In this document: positions 28,533-35,658 of the stretch, piece after piece
Position numbering within the stretch: position 1 is the first letter of the stretch
How the letters are laid out: every line of letters begins with the position of its first letter
Assembly (NCBI RefSeq): GCF_000353285.1
Contig: NZ_KB731324.1
Span: 5,102,577-5,166,576, forward strand
Direction of reading: 5' to 3'
DNA length: 64,000 bases
Source of the DNA: Leptolyngbya boryana PCC 6306
GTDB taxonomy: Bacteria > Cyanobacteriota > Cyanobacteriia > Leptolyngbyales > Leptolyngbyaceae
Position numbers and translations under genes: made by a program
The notes under the pieces: generated by a model
The model's database searches: none
Told to the model about the DNA's origin: nothing
The model's input: the letters and a program-made list of their open reading frames with translations, nothing else

Positions 28533-29506
28533 CGTTTCACCTCATCTCGTCGGCTATAAATTTGTCCGTCATCCCAGAGCGATCGAATGAGTGTCGCGAT
28601 CGCGCTAAGAAATCCCAATGAATAAAAGCAAAATCTCGTGATGATTTTGAGCGGTGAACCACTTTTGTGACAAGGCGGACGACCCAACACATGACAGTCA
28701 AACAATCGGAAAAAGAAACGCGCAGCTTGCGAAACGGTTAGATTGTTCAATCCCATCAAAAAATGATTGTGATAGAAGGTCATCTGATATTTCAGCGACT
28801 TCGTACTGATATCGTGACAGCCGCCCGTTTCCTCACCCAAATGCACTAATGAAGCTTCTGGGTCATACCAAATCATCAAGCCCGTCTTCCGCAATTTCAA
28901 ACAGAAGTCAGACTCTTCCCGAACGGCACTTCCCCGAAACCGCTCATCAAACCAAATCTGATGTTTCTCAAATACTTCGCGGCGATAAGACATATTGCAC
29001 CCACGCGCGCTCAAAACCTGCTGCGGTTTCACAGTATGGACTAGATTTAAGTGATACCAAGCGATTCCAGGATCGTGTGCTTCGGGTGGTAAGTCTTGAA
29101 TCTCTAGCCCTGGTGCAAAATCAGCCAGCTTCATACGATCGAAGACTCTGCCCGCAACTGCACCAATCTCTGCTCTCTGATAGTTCTTGGCATGTGCGGC
29201 TAGATATCCCGGTTCTAACTGCACGTCGTCATCAATGAAGAGAAGGATCTCACCTTGCGATCGCCGCACCGCATAGTTTCTCGCCCCTGGTAAGCTTGCC
29301 CAATCGAGCTTAAACCACTGGATTTTCCCAACTTCTGCTAGGTCTTCGAGGAACTTTTGCACATCGGGTTCATGTACAGGAGTTTGATCGACGACTAGCA
29401 CTTCGTAGTGAGGATAATCTTGTTTTAGAACATCAATGATTGTGTCGCGCAGAGGTTCTTCACGCCCATACGTGGGAATGACGACCGAGATAAAGGGCTG
29501 AGTCAT
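28529..29506 (-). CDS. hpsN: GT2 glycosyltransferase, HpsN-like
   Basis: The roughly 325-residue family-2 enzyme begins MTQPFISVVIPTYGREEPLR; an upstream ATG at 29524 adds six residues. It has the GT-A motifs VLVVDQTP, GARNYAVRRSQGEILLFIDDD (landmark; the DDD metal motif is at its end), ARGCNMSYRREVF and EESDFCLKLRKTG (ED motif). A C-terminal hydrophobic stretch (about 285-310) may associate with the membrane. It is the first gene of the hps-like operon. The symbol is by resemblance. Confidence 0.82.
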   Translation of the reverse strand: MTQPFISVVIPTYGREEPLRDTIIDVLKQDYPHYEVLVVDQTPVHEPDVQKFLEDLAEVGKIQWFKLDWASLPGARNYAVRRSQGEILLFIDDDVQLEPGYLAAHAKNYQRAEIGAVAGRVFDRMKLADFAPGLEIQDLPPEAHDPGIAWYHLNLVHTVKPQQVLSARGCNMSYRREVFEKHQIWFDERFRGSAVREESDFCLKLRKTGLMIWYDPEASLVHLGEETGGCHDISTKSLKYQMTFYHNHFLMGLNNLTVSQAARFFFRLFDCHVLGRPPCHKSGSPLKIITRFCFYSLGFLSAIATLIRSLWDDGQIYSRRDEVKR

Positions 29507-29577
29507 AACGGGGCTAGCAAACAACGCCGTTAGTGTTCCCAGAGTTGCAGACTCTAAACCCTAGACGAAAGAGGAAT

Positions 29578-30030
29578 TCAAGACAATAACTTTGGATCGT
29601 CTTTCGGTGGATGCCATCCAACTTCTACCCAAGATTGTCGAGAATTTTGAATAAAGCCCTGATTGTGGTCATCATCATTCAGATCAAGTCTTTTACAGGT
29701 TGCTCGACCTATCGGAGTGACTCCTAAGATTCTCAAGCCATCGGCAGTCCAAATAAAATGCTTCTCCCAATCCTGAGTTCTGGGATTAAACAGAGGAACT
29801 TCTTGATTGGTTTCTGGATCAATACCCGTGATGAAGTTGTAGCGATAGAAGTTACAGCGTTGACACGCATAGGCAAGGTTATCGATCGCATCAGAACCGC
29901 CTAAAGATTGAGGAATTAAATGATCGATCGTGAATGGGGTCGCGCTGGTGCGTTCTAGGGAGTGGCAATATTCGCAGAGGAATTTGGCTCGTCGCCGGAC
30001 AGATTGTCGAGTGAAGTCGTTGATTGCCAC
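29578..30030 (-). CDS. HNH endonuclease
   Basis: The 150-residue protein has a zinc-binding CEYC near residue 19, the catalytic segment TPFTIDHLIPQSLGGSDAIDN and a second CQRCN. This is a complete HNH fold with the His-Asn-His-like metal site. The C-terminal part (FNPRTQDWEKHFIW) is common to cyanobacterial HNH proteins of unknown target. Its 5' end overlaps the preceding gene by 76 bp. No start downstream would keep the first zinc pair. Confidence 0.85.
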   Translation of the reverse strand: MAINDFTRQSVRRRAKFLCEYCHSLERTSATPFTIDHLIPQSLGGSDAIDNLAYACQRCNFYRYNFITGIDPETNQEVPLFNPRTQDWEKHFIWTADGLRILGVTPIGRATCKRLDLNDDDHNQGFIQNSRQSWVEVGWHPPKDDPKLLS

Positions 30031-30263
30031 AATTCGGAAGCCAGTTTGGTATTCACAAAGCTAAAAATGCGATTGAGTTCTAATAATCCCATCATTTCGG
30101 CTTCTTCTTCTTCTGAAAGCGTTCGCTGTTTCCGTCCTTCAAGCAAAAACTCTAGCCGTGCCTGAAGTTCATCAGTGAAATAGAAAGGACGGAAGCGATC
30201 GCTCGGATTCAATTTAATTCCATCGAATAGCCAAGACGAGGGCTGCTTCATAACCTGATTCAT
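29955..30263 (-). CDS. Hypothetical partner of the HNH nuclease
   Basis: This 102-residue protein has a good Shine-Dalgarno (AGGAGAT) before the ATG at 30263. The middle is helical and acidic (LEFLLEGRKQRTLSEEEEAE, then MMGLLELNRIFSFVN) and the tail is low complexity (SGDEPNSSANIATP). The family is not recognised. The 76-bp overlap with the HNH gene suggests translational coupling. It may be a regulator or antidote of the nuclease (inference). Confidence 0.65.
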   Translation of the reverse strand: MNQVMKQPSSWLFDGIKLNPSDRFRPFYFTDELQARLEFLLEGRKQRTLSEEEEAEMMGLLELNRIFSFVNTKLASELWQSTTSLDNLSGDEPNSSANIATP

Positions 30264-30314
30264 GATGATCTCCTGCGAAAGCAGACATACTATTTTTGGT
30301 AATTTTCTATAGCT

Positions 30315-30391
30315 ATTTTAGTATTTTCTTTGTCGGCAGCTTCGGAGAGAATGCCTGATCGCACGTTCGCCAGAATACTAATTTTAGTATT
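30315..30391. promoter_or_regulatory. Candidate operator between HNH pair and TIR-STAND gene
   Basis: ATTTTAGTATT occurs twice (30315-30325 and 30381-30391), and AATACTAA (30374-30381) abuts the second copy to make a near-palindrome AATACTAATTTTAGTATT. The repeat set lies in the 227-bp divergent region and could bind a regulator of both units. Confidence 0.4.
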
Positions 30392-30490
30392 GATAACGAT
30401 GAGTGCAATTTGACACGATCGCTAAATTTCTCGTGGATAATAAGCAGGTGGATTCCACTCGACGTTTGCCCCAGACGATGAACTGCCCCG

Positions 30491-31657
30491 ATGACTTCAC
30501 CTCTTTCATTGTTTTATTCCTATTCTCATCAGGATGAGGATTTGCGCGATCGACTTGAGACGCATCTTGCAACGCTGAAGCGACAGAATTTGATTCAGCA
30601 GTGGCACGATCGTAAGATTTTGCCGGGTGAGAAATGGGCGGGAAAAATTGATGAAAATTTGGAGTCGGCAGAAATTATTTTGTTGCTGATTAGCTCTGAC
30701 TTTATTGCGTCGGCCTATTGTTTTGAGTTGGAAATGACGCGGGCGATCGAGCGACATAAGGCAAAGGAAGCGATCGTAATTCCGATTGCGCTTCGTCCTG
30801 CGGATTGTACAGGGCTACCGTTTGCTGAGATTCAAGGATTGCCGAAGAATTTTAAGCCTGTAACGACTTGGAACAATCAGGATGAGGCGTTTTTGAATAT
30901 CGTGACTGGAATTCGGGCAGTGGTTCAGCACATTCAGGCACGAAAAGCGGTGCGATCGCTGAAAAATCCGTTTGAGCCGCTGAGTGGCAGGGTCGATGAT
31001 CCGATGCAGTTTTTTGGACGCGATCGTGAATTGCAGCGAATTTTTGAATTGTTGGAAAGTCGCAATAGTGTGGCGGTGATTGGCGATCGAGAAATTGGCA
31101 AATCGTCTTTGCTGCGGGCGGTTTATCGCGATTGTCAGACACGGTTGGGGCGAGTGCCGATTTATCTGGATTTGAATTCGATCGAGAGTGATGAAGATTT
31201 TTATGAGGAGTTGTGTCATCAAGCAGGGGTGGCGACTTGTCAGGGGGCGCGGCTGAAGCGATCGCTCTCTGCTAAGCGGTTGGTCTTGCTGCTGGATGAG
31301 GTGGAGAAGATGACGTGGCAGGGGTTTACGCATGGACTGCGATCGCAGTTGCGGGGATTAGCAGAGGGGGCGGATGCGCCGTTGCGGTTGGTGTTGGCGG
31401 CGGGGAGTTCGCTGGATCGGTTGTTTCCAGATGGGCAGGATGGGATGACTTCGCCGTTGGCGGGGATTTGTTTGGAGGAGAGAGTGGGGAGATGGGGAGA
31501 TAGGGAGATGGGGGAATTTGTGGCAAGAAGGCTGCGGGGATTGCCGATTCAGTTTACGTCGGAGGAGATTGAGCGATTGATTGAGGAGAGTGGGGGGTAT
31601 CCGAAACGGTTGATGCGGGGAGGGTACGAGTTATTTCGGCAGTATCAATACAGGTAG
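30491..31657 (+). CDS. TIR-STAND NTPase
   Basis: The 388-residue protein has a TIR domain (about 5-140) and a STAND-type P-loop NTPase (about 170-380). The TIR part has SLFYSYSHQDEDLRDRLE, WHDRKILPGEKW and SAYCFELEMTRAIERH, with the presumed catalytic Glu at 81. The NTPase has FFGRDRELQ, Walker A GDREIGKSS (Lys204) and Walker B LVLLLDEVEK (Asp269-Glu270). Bacterial TIR domains often hydrolyse NAD+ after infection sensing, so an abortive-defence role is plausible (inference). A purine-rich mini-repeat is inserted in frame near residues 332-341. There is no C-terminal sensor-repeat domain, which is unusual. No Shine-Dalgarno was seen. Confidence 0.85.
   Translation: MTSPLSLFYSYSHQDEDLRDRLETHLATLKRQNLIQQWHDRKILPGEKWAGKIDENLESAEIILLLISSDFIASAYCFELEMTRAIERHKAKEAIVIPIALRPADCTGLPFAEIQGLPKNFKPVTTWNNQDEAFLNIVTGIRAVVQHIQARKAVRSLKNPFEPLSGRVDDPMQFFGRDRELQRIFELLESRNSVAVIGDREIGKSSLLRAVYRDCQTRLGRVPIYLDLNSIESDEDFYEELCHQAGVATCQGARLKRSLSAKRLVLLLDEVEKMTWQGFTHGLRSQLRGLAEGADAPLRLVLAAGSSLDRLFPDGQDGMTSPLAGICLEERVGRWGDREMGEFVARRLRGLPIQFTSEEIERLIEESGGYPKRLMRGGYELFRQYQYR
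31483..31514. repeat. GGGGAGATGGGGAGA mini-repeat inside the TIR-STAND coding region
   Basis: This purine-rich tract, the complement of the CCCCATCTCCCC class, is read in frame as RVGRWGDREMGEF near residues 331-343. It mirrors the insertion in the neighbouring NTPase gene. Confidence 0.7.
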
Positions 31658-31678
31658 GGGAGTGTTTTTGCTGAGAAG

Positions 31679-31819
31679 ATGACGAGATTTGTGATGAATG
31701 GCTTGGCGTTCGTCGGTAAGGTTGGAAGGTTCGTGACGAATTGCGCGATCGACGTTGAGAAGATTGCGGGGTTCACGGAGAATGTTGCGAACGTCGTGAT
31801 GACAGAGATGATGTTCTGA
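31679..31819 (+). CDS. Possible 46-residue small protein downstream of the TIR gene
   Basis: An ATG 22 bp after the TIR-STAND stop opens a frame starting MTRFVMNGLAFVGKVGRF and ending VVMTEMMF. GAGAAG directly precedes the start, too close for a classical Shine-Dalgarno. The DNA has repeated TTCGTGACGAA-like words, so it may be degenerate repeat DNA rather than a gene. Confidence 0.2.
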   Translation: MTRFVMNGLAFVGKVGRFVTNCAIDVEKIAGFTENVANVVMTEMMF

Positions 31820-31868
31820 GTGTCGATCGTATAGTTTGTTGAATCGAGAAGATGTTTGTCAGAGAAGG

Positions 31869-32073
31869 CTCAAGAGGATGTTTGAAACGTTTCGTTCATC
31901 GCATTCACCCGCCCCCGGAATAAAATTCGGGGCTAGTTGAATAAAGTCTACTGAAGGGACTAACAGCCAATTAGAATGGGGTCTTCAGTCCTTTTCAAAG
32001 GACTTCGCACTGTTAGCCCCGACTTTCAGTCCGGGGCGAGCTAGAACGGAGCTACACAACCAAACAAGGAAAC
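31869..32073. repeat. MITE-like structured repeat, copy 2 (right end altered)
   Basis: This copy matches copy 1 at 5593-5813 along most of its length. It shares the left terminal sequence (AGAGGATGTTTGAAA), the AGTCCTTT/AAAGGACT hairpin and the GCCCC...GGGGC stem. The first hairpin has GAAT/ATTC where copy 1 has GACT/AGTC, a compensatory pair change. The right terminal inverted repeat is missing, and a short insertion follows GAACGGAGC. Confidence 0.7.
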
Positions 32074-32157
32074 TACCCGAATTATTTCACTTCGCAAAGC
32101 TTTTCCCTACGAGCGAAACCTCTACGAACAATATCTCAAGAACGAATTAGGAGAAAG

Positions 32158-32397
32158 TTACGACTCAGCATACTGCATCGAAAAATTAGCGGTATCGATT
32201 TGGTCTTGCTCAGTCCAGTAGTCGCGTTGCTCGATCGCAGGTAAAATCTCGCGCACAAATCGATTCAGAACCATTGTAGCGAGGTGGAGTTGTTCTGTTG
32301 GAGAGAGCGTTTGAACAATCTCGTCATAGGCTTTTTGAGCCATTGGAGAGAGAGCTTGAATCATTTCGTTGTAATCCTCTTGAGCATCAGAGGACAT
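32158..32397 (-). CDS. Small helical protein of unknown function
   Basis: The 79-residue acidic, helix-rich protein has a good Shine-Dalgarno (AGGAGA) eight bases before its ATG. The sequence repeats a short motif: IQALSPMAQKAYDEI and VQTLSPTEQLHLATM. The family is not recognised. It is divergent (64 bp) from the glycine-zipper NTPase gene and could be its regulator or an orphan antitoxin-like protein (inference). Confidence 0.6.
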   Translation of the reverse strand: MSSDAQEDYNEMIQALSPMAQKAYDEIVQTLSPTEQLHLATMVLNRFVREILPAIEQRDYWTEQDQIDTANFSMQYAES

Positions 32398-32461
32398 ATA
32401 AAATTCTCCTAGTCGTCATTCAGACAGCCTAACATTTCTATCGATCTCGATCGCCCAATCT

Positions 32462-35290
32462 ATGAGCCAATCTCAACCCGTTCCTAAGCTTGATCTCGCC
32501 CCAAAGCTGCGTCGTCCGCTCTCGCTGTGGAACCCGTTGGATTATGTGCGCTTGTTGTACTGGGTGTTCTACTTTCCGCAGGCACTCCGATGGTATGTAA
32601 ATGAATTTGCTTGGAAGGAGACAGACTTCAGTGATACCAAGCTTTGGCGCGAGAAGCTGCAATGGGTTTTTAACAATCCCATTCAAGCAAGACTATGGCT
32701 ACAAGGGCTGATTCTGCAAATTGCGGCTCCTTTACTAATCTGCTACGTGCTAGAGATAGCAGGACTATCTGTAAGTTGGTCTGGCGTGGCTTTTGGCATG
32801 GCTTTTGGCATGGCTTTTGGCATGGCTTTTGGCATGGCTTTTGGCATGGCTGGAGGCGTAGCTGGAGGCGTGGCTGGAGGCGTGGCTGTTGGCGTGGCTG
32901 GAGGCGTGGCTGTTGGCGTGAGCGTGGCTTTTGGCATGGCTGGAGGCGTGGCTGGAGACGTGGCTTTTGGCGTGGCTTTTGGCGCGGCTGGAGGCGTGGC
33001 TTTTGGCGTGGCTGTTGGCGCGGCTGGAGGCATGGCTGTTGGCGTGGCTGGAGGCGTGGCTGTTGGTGTGGCTTTTGGCGTGGCTTTTGGCGTGGCTTTT
33101 GGCATGACTTTTGGCACGGCTTTTGACATGGCTGTTGGCGTGGCTGTTGGCGTGGCTGCTGGCGTGGCTTTTGGCGTGGCTTTTGATGTGGCTGTTGGCG
33201 TGGCTGTTGGCGTGGCTGTTGGCATGGCTGTTGGCATGGCTTTTGGCGTGGCTGCTGGCGTGGCTGCTGGCGTGGGTTTTGGCGTGGCTTTTGGCGTGGC
33301 TGTATTACGCCCTGAAAACTGGCTGTGGGGGTTGCGTCCTAGAATACGAAAACTTCGACAGCAACGTTGGTTACTCTCTCACATCACGCCTTTCCCCCTT
33401 CCTGCGGTTGAACAGCAAGTATTTGCCTGGATACAGCAAGATTGGAAAGCTGGCTTAAACGTTGCTAATGAACTCCTAAAGTACACTTTGCAATTTATAG
33501 CTGTCATTCGAGCGGTGAATTCTGCTCTTGCAAGAACTTCTCCTACAACTGCGATCGCTCAAGTTGCCTCTCTCTCTGACACGATTTGGGATCAAACAAT
33601 CGTCAAATACGTTTCTGTTTCACTTAATGCAGCCCTAAAAGCTGAATTCATTAACAAGCTCTTCATCCTGCCAAAATTTGTCAAACGAAAATTACTCAAA
33701 AATATAAACACTAATTTCCAGATTGATTCACCTACCCGTGCTGCTGCGGTCGGTTTTTGGTTTCTCTACCAAAACCATGCCAAAGCCGCGATCGAAGCCT
33801 TCCAAGTCGTCGAAGATCTTCCCCACGGCAAAGAAATGCTTCTGCTCGCCACGATTCTTGATCGTGCCCAAATCTCAGACCTCAACGAAATCGCCTCTCT
33901 CCCCATCCCCCCATCTCCCCACTCCCCACTCCTCCGCCCCGAAAGCTGGAACGCGATCGCCGCCATCCGCCGCGCCTCCGAAGATATCCGCGTCGTCTGC
34001 AATGCCGCCTCTCGAACCGCTAGAGCTTTCGCCTCAAACCGCGCTTTAGGCGATCTCAACTCCATCCTCGAAGCCCCCGACCAACTCCCCAAAGCAGAAC
34101 GAGACTTGATTTTATCGATCGCCCGAACCTGGCGCGATTCTCTTCTCAAATCCGTCGGCGAAATCGGCAGAATCGAAATCCTCAAACCCGTCCAAAACCC
34201 CTACGTCACAGGCGACCCCGTAGAAGGCAGCCTTTTTGTTGGACGCGATGACATTCTCAAACAACTCGAAGAACTCTGGTTCATGAGCGACCAGCTTCAA
34301 TCCGTCGTCCTCTACGGTCATCGCCGCATGGGCAAAACCTCACTGCTTCGCAACATCAACGATCGCCTCGGCTCCAACACTCAGCTAATCTACGTCAACC
34401 TCCTCAACCTCGGCGAAGTCACCCAAGGCGCAGGCGAAGTCCTCCTCTCCATCTGCGACGAAATCGCCCAAGCCACAAACCACCCCGCCCCGTCTGACAC
34501 CGATCTGATCAATCTCCCCTATCCCACCTTCCGCCGCTACCTGCAATCCCTCATCCAATCCCCCGAGTCCAAAGGACTGATCATCGCCCTCGACGAATTT
34601 GAAAAACTCGAAGACCTGATCAAAGCCAACAAACTCAGCCCCGACTTTCTCAGCTACCTGCGCGGACTCGTCCAAATGAGTCCCAAAATTGCCTTTGCCT
34701 TCGCCGGACTCCACACCCTCGAAGAAATGACCGAAGACTACTTCAGCCCCTTCTTTGCCAGCGTCATCCCGATTCGTTTGAGCTTCCTCGATCGAGCTTC
34801 CACCCGCCAACTCCTCGCCAACCCCTCCGACGACTTCCCCCTCGACTACGCCCCCGATCTCTACGACGAAATCTTCGACCTCACCGCCGGACAGCCCTAC
34901 CTCGTCCAACTCCTCGGCTTCCAACTTGTCCGCCGCTACAACGCCCAAGTCTTCGAGCAAGGACGCGACAGATCCCACCAATTCTCGATCGACGACCTCA
35001 CCGCTATTACCGAAAGCTCCGACCTCTACGACAACGGACGCTACTACTTCACCGGAGTCTGGCAACAAGCCGCCCAATCTCCCCCCGGACAGCAAGACAT
35101 CCTCAAAGCGATCGCTCACCAAGGTCTATCCCGCGATGTTCTCTTACAACACTTCGACCCCGCGCAATTTGATACCGCGATCGAAGCCCTTCGCCGTCAC
35201 GATGTCGTTCACGAAGTGAATCAAACTTGGTGCATCAAAGTCGAACTCTTTCGGCGTTGGGTCGTGAAATATGCGATCGAAAATCATTAA
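32462..35290 (+). CDS. STAND NTPase with a long GxAx glycine-zipper membrane repeat
   Basis: This 942-residue protein has four parts. They are an N-terminal region with a hydrophobic helix (about 78-104), a repeat tract of about 43 tetrapeptides (G-V/M-A-F/V/G/A; residues 108-281), a helical middle (about 300-575) and a STAND/archaeal-type NTPase (about 588-870) with a winged-helix-like C-terminus. The NTPase has FVGRD, Walker A GHRRMGKTS (near 620) and Walker B LIIALDEFEK (near 705-714). The C-terminal DILKAIAHQGLSRDVLLQHF looks like a winged helix. Glycine every fourth residue gives continuous GxxxG packing motifs, known in pore and channel helices. A membrane-acting effector is therefore plausible (inference). 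XisI follows after 21 bp. Confidence 0.85.
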   Translation: MSQSQPVPKLDLAPKLRRPLSLWNPLDYVRLLYWVFYFPQALRWYVNEFAWKETDFSDTKLWREKLQWVFNNPIQARLWLQGLILQIAAPLLICYVLEIAGLSVSWSGVAFGMAFGMAFGMAFGMAFGMAGGVAGGVAGGVAVGVAGGVAVGVSVAFGMAGGVAGDVAFGVAFGAAGGVAFGVAVGAAGGMAVGVAGGVAVGVAFGVAFGVAFGMTFGTAFDMAVGVAVGVAAGVAFGVAFDVAVGVAVGVAVGMAVGMAFGVAAGVAAGVGFGVAFGVAVLRPENWLWGLRPRIRKLRQQRWLLSHITPFPLPAVEQQVFAWIQQDWKAGLNVANELLKYTLQFIAVIRAVNSALARTSPTTAIAQVASLSDTIWDQTIVKYVSVSLNAALKAEFINKLFILPKFVKRKLLKNINTNFQIDSPTRAAAVGFWFLYQNHAKAAIEAFQVVEDLPHGKEMLLLATILDRAQISDLNEIASLPIPPSPHSPLLRPESWNAIAAIRRASEDIRVVCNAASRTARAFASNRALGDLNSILEAPDQLPKAERDLILSIARTWRDSLLKSVGEIGRIEILKPVQNPYVTGDPVEGSLFVGRDDILKQLEELWFMSDQLQSVVLYGHRRMGKTSLLRNINDRLGSNTQLIYVNLLNLGEVTQGAGEVLLSICDEIAQATNHPAPSDTDLINLPYPTFRRYLQSLIQSPESKGLIIALDEFEKLEDLIKANKLSPDFLSYLRGLVQMSPKIAFAFAGLHTLEEMTEDYFSPFFASVIPIRLSFLDRASTRQLLANPSDDFPLDYAPDLYDEIFDLTAGQPYLVQLLGFQLVRRYNAQVFEQGRDRSHQFSIDDLTAITESSDLYDNGRYYFTGVWQQAAQSPPGQQDILKAIAHQGLSRDVLLQHFDPAQFDTAIEALRRHDVVHEVNQTWCIKVELFRRWVVKYAIENH
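32783..33304. repeat. 12-nt tandem repeat encoding GxAx units
   Basis: About 43 degenerate copies of a 12-nt unit (GGCGTGGCTTTT, with GTT, GGA or GCT as the last codon) encode G-V/M-A-x. One irregular step occurs near GVSVAF. Because the unit is a multiple of three and lacks stops, several other frames stay open across it; these are artefacts. The + strand is nearly free of A. Confidence 0.95.
33901..33933. repeat. CCCCAT/CCCCACT mini-repeat inside the NTPase coding region
   Basis: The tract CCCCCCATCTCCCCACTCCC and neighbours are read in frame as PIPPSPHSPLLRP (near residues 481-493). It is of the same type as the intergenic heptamer tracts. It appears to be an in-frame insertion into a loop between helices. 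Confidence 0.7.
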
Positions 35291-35311
35291 CAACATAGAG
35301 GAAATCAGACA

Positions 35312-35656
35312 ATGGATAAACTAACTGAATATCCCAAGCTGATTAAACAGATCTTGTCAGGCTATGTAGAACTCTGCAATCGCCGTCCGAATCCAGAAAT
35401 CGAAACATTCTTAATTGTGGATGAACAGAAAGCTCACTACATCTGGATGAATTTAGGTTGGCAGAACGGAACACGGGTTCTTGGATCAACGGTTTACATT
35501 CGACTGCGAGATGAAAAAATTTGGATCGAAGAAGATTGGACAGAAGAGGGAGTCGCGACCGATCTCGTGCGGGCTGGAGTCGATCCAGCAGATATTGTCT
35601 TAGCCTTTCATGAACCTAAGATGCGCCAGTATACAGATTTTGCAGTTGCATCCTAA
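35312..35656 (+). CDS. xisI: XisI-like protein
   Basis: The 114-residue protein matches the XisI family, known as a factor controlling excision of the nitrogen-fixation fdxN element. Recognisable blocks are DEQKAHYIWMNLGWQNGTRV, YIRLRDEKIWIEEDWTEEG and LVRAGVDPADIVLAFHEPKM. XisI is normally encoded beside XisH, but no xisH is found here. It lies 21 bp after the glycine-zipper NTPase stop, on the same strand, so cotranscription is likely. Confidence 0.88.
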   Translation: MDKLTEYPKLIKQILSGYVELCNRRPNPEIETFLIVDEQKAHYIWMNLGWQNGTRVLGSTVYIRLRDEKIWIEEDWTEEGVATDLVRAGVDPADIVLAFHEPKMRQYTDFAVAS

Positions 35657-35658
35657 AC

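Larger units (their letters stand above)
31658..32157. other. Gene-poor stretch with a small open frame and the second structured repeat
   Basis: No established gene was found here. The stretch holds a 46-codon open frame (31679-31819) and repeat copy 2 (31869-32073). The rest is unassigned. Confidence 0.5.

Noticed and set aside
32090-32212. Protein-like plus-strand frame (LYEQYLKNELGESYDSAYC) that I considered as an xisH or other gene remnant
   Set aside because: It overlaps the 3' end of a better-supported minus-strand gene and matches no XisH feature I know.
32695-33458. Long open frames overlapping the GxAx repeat in other frames and on the minus strand (Trp-His-Gly-Phe, Ala-Trp-Leu-Leu or Thr-Ala-Thr-Pro repeats)
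   Set aside because: They are by-products of a stop-free 12-nt repeat; only the frame with flanking conserved domains is coding.
34385-35122. 245-codon minus-strand frame opposite the NTPase
   Set aside because: It is a shadow caused by the C-rich, stop-poor coding strand; it is Gly/Val/Glu-rich with no domain.
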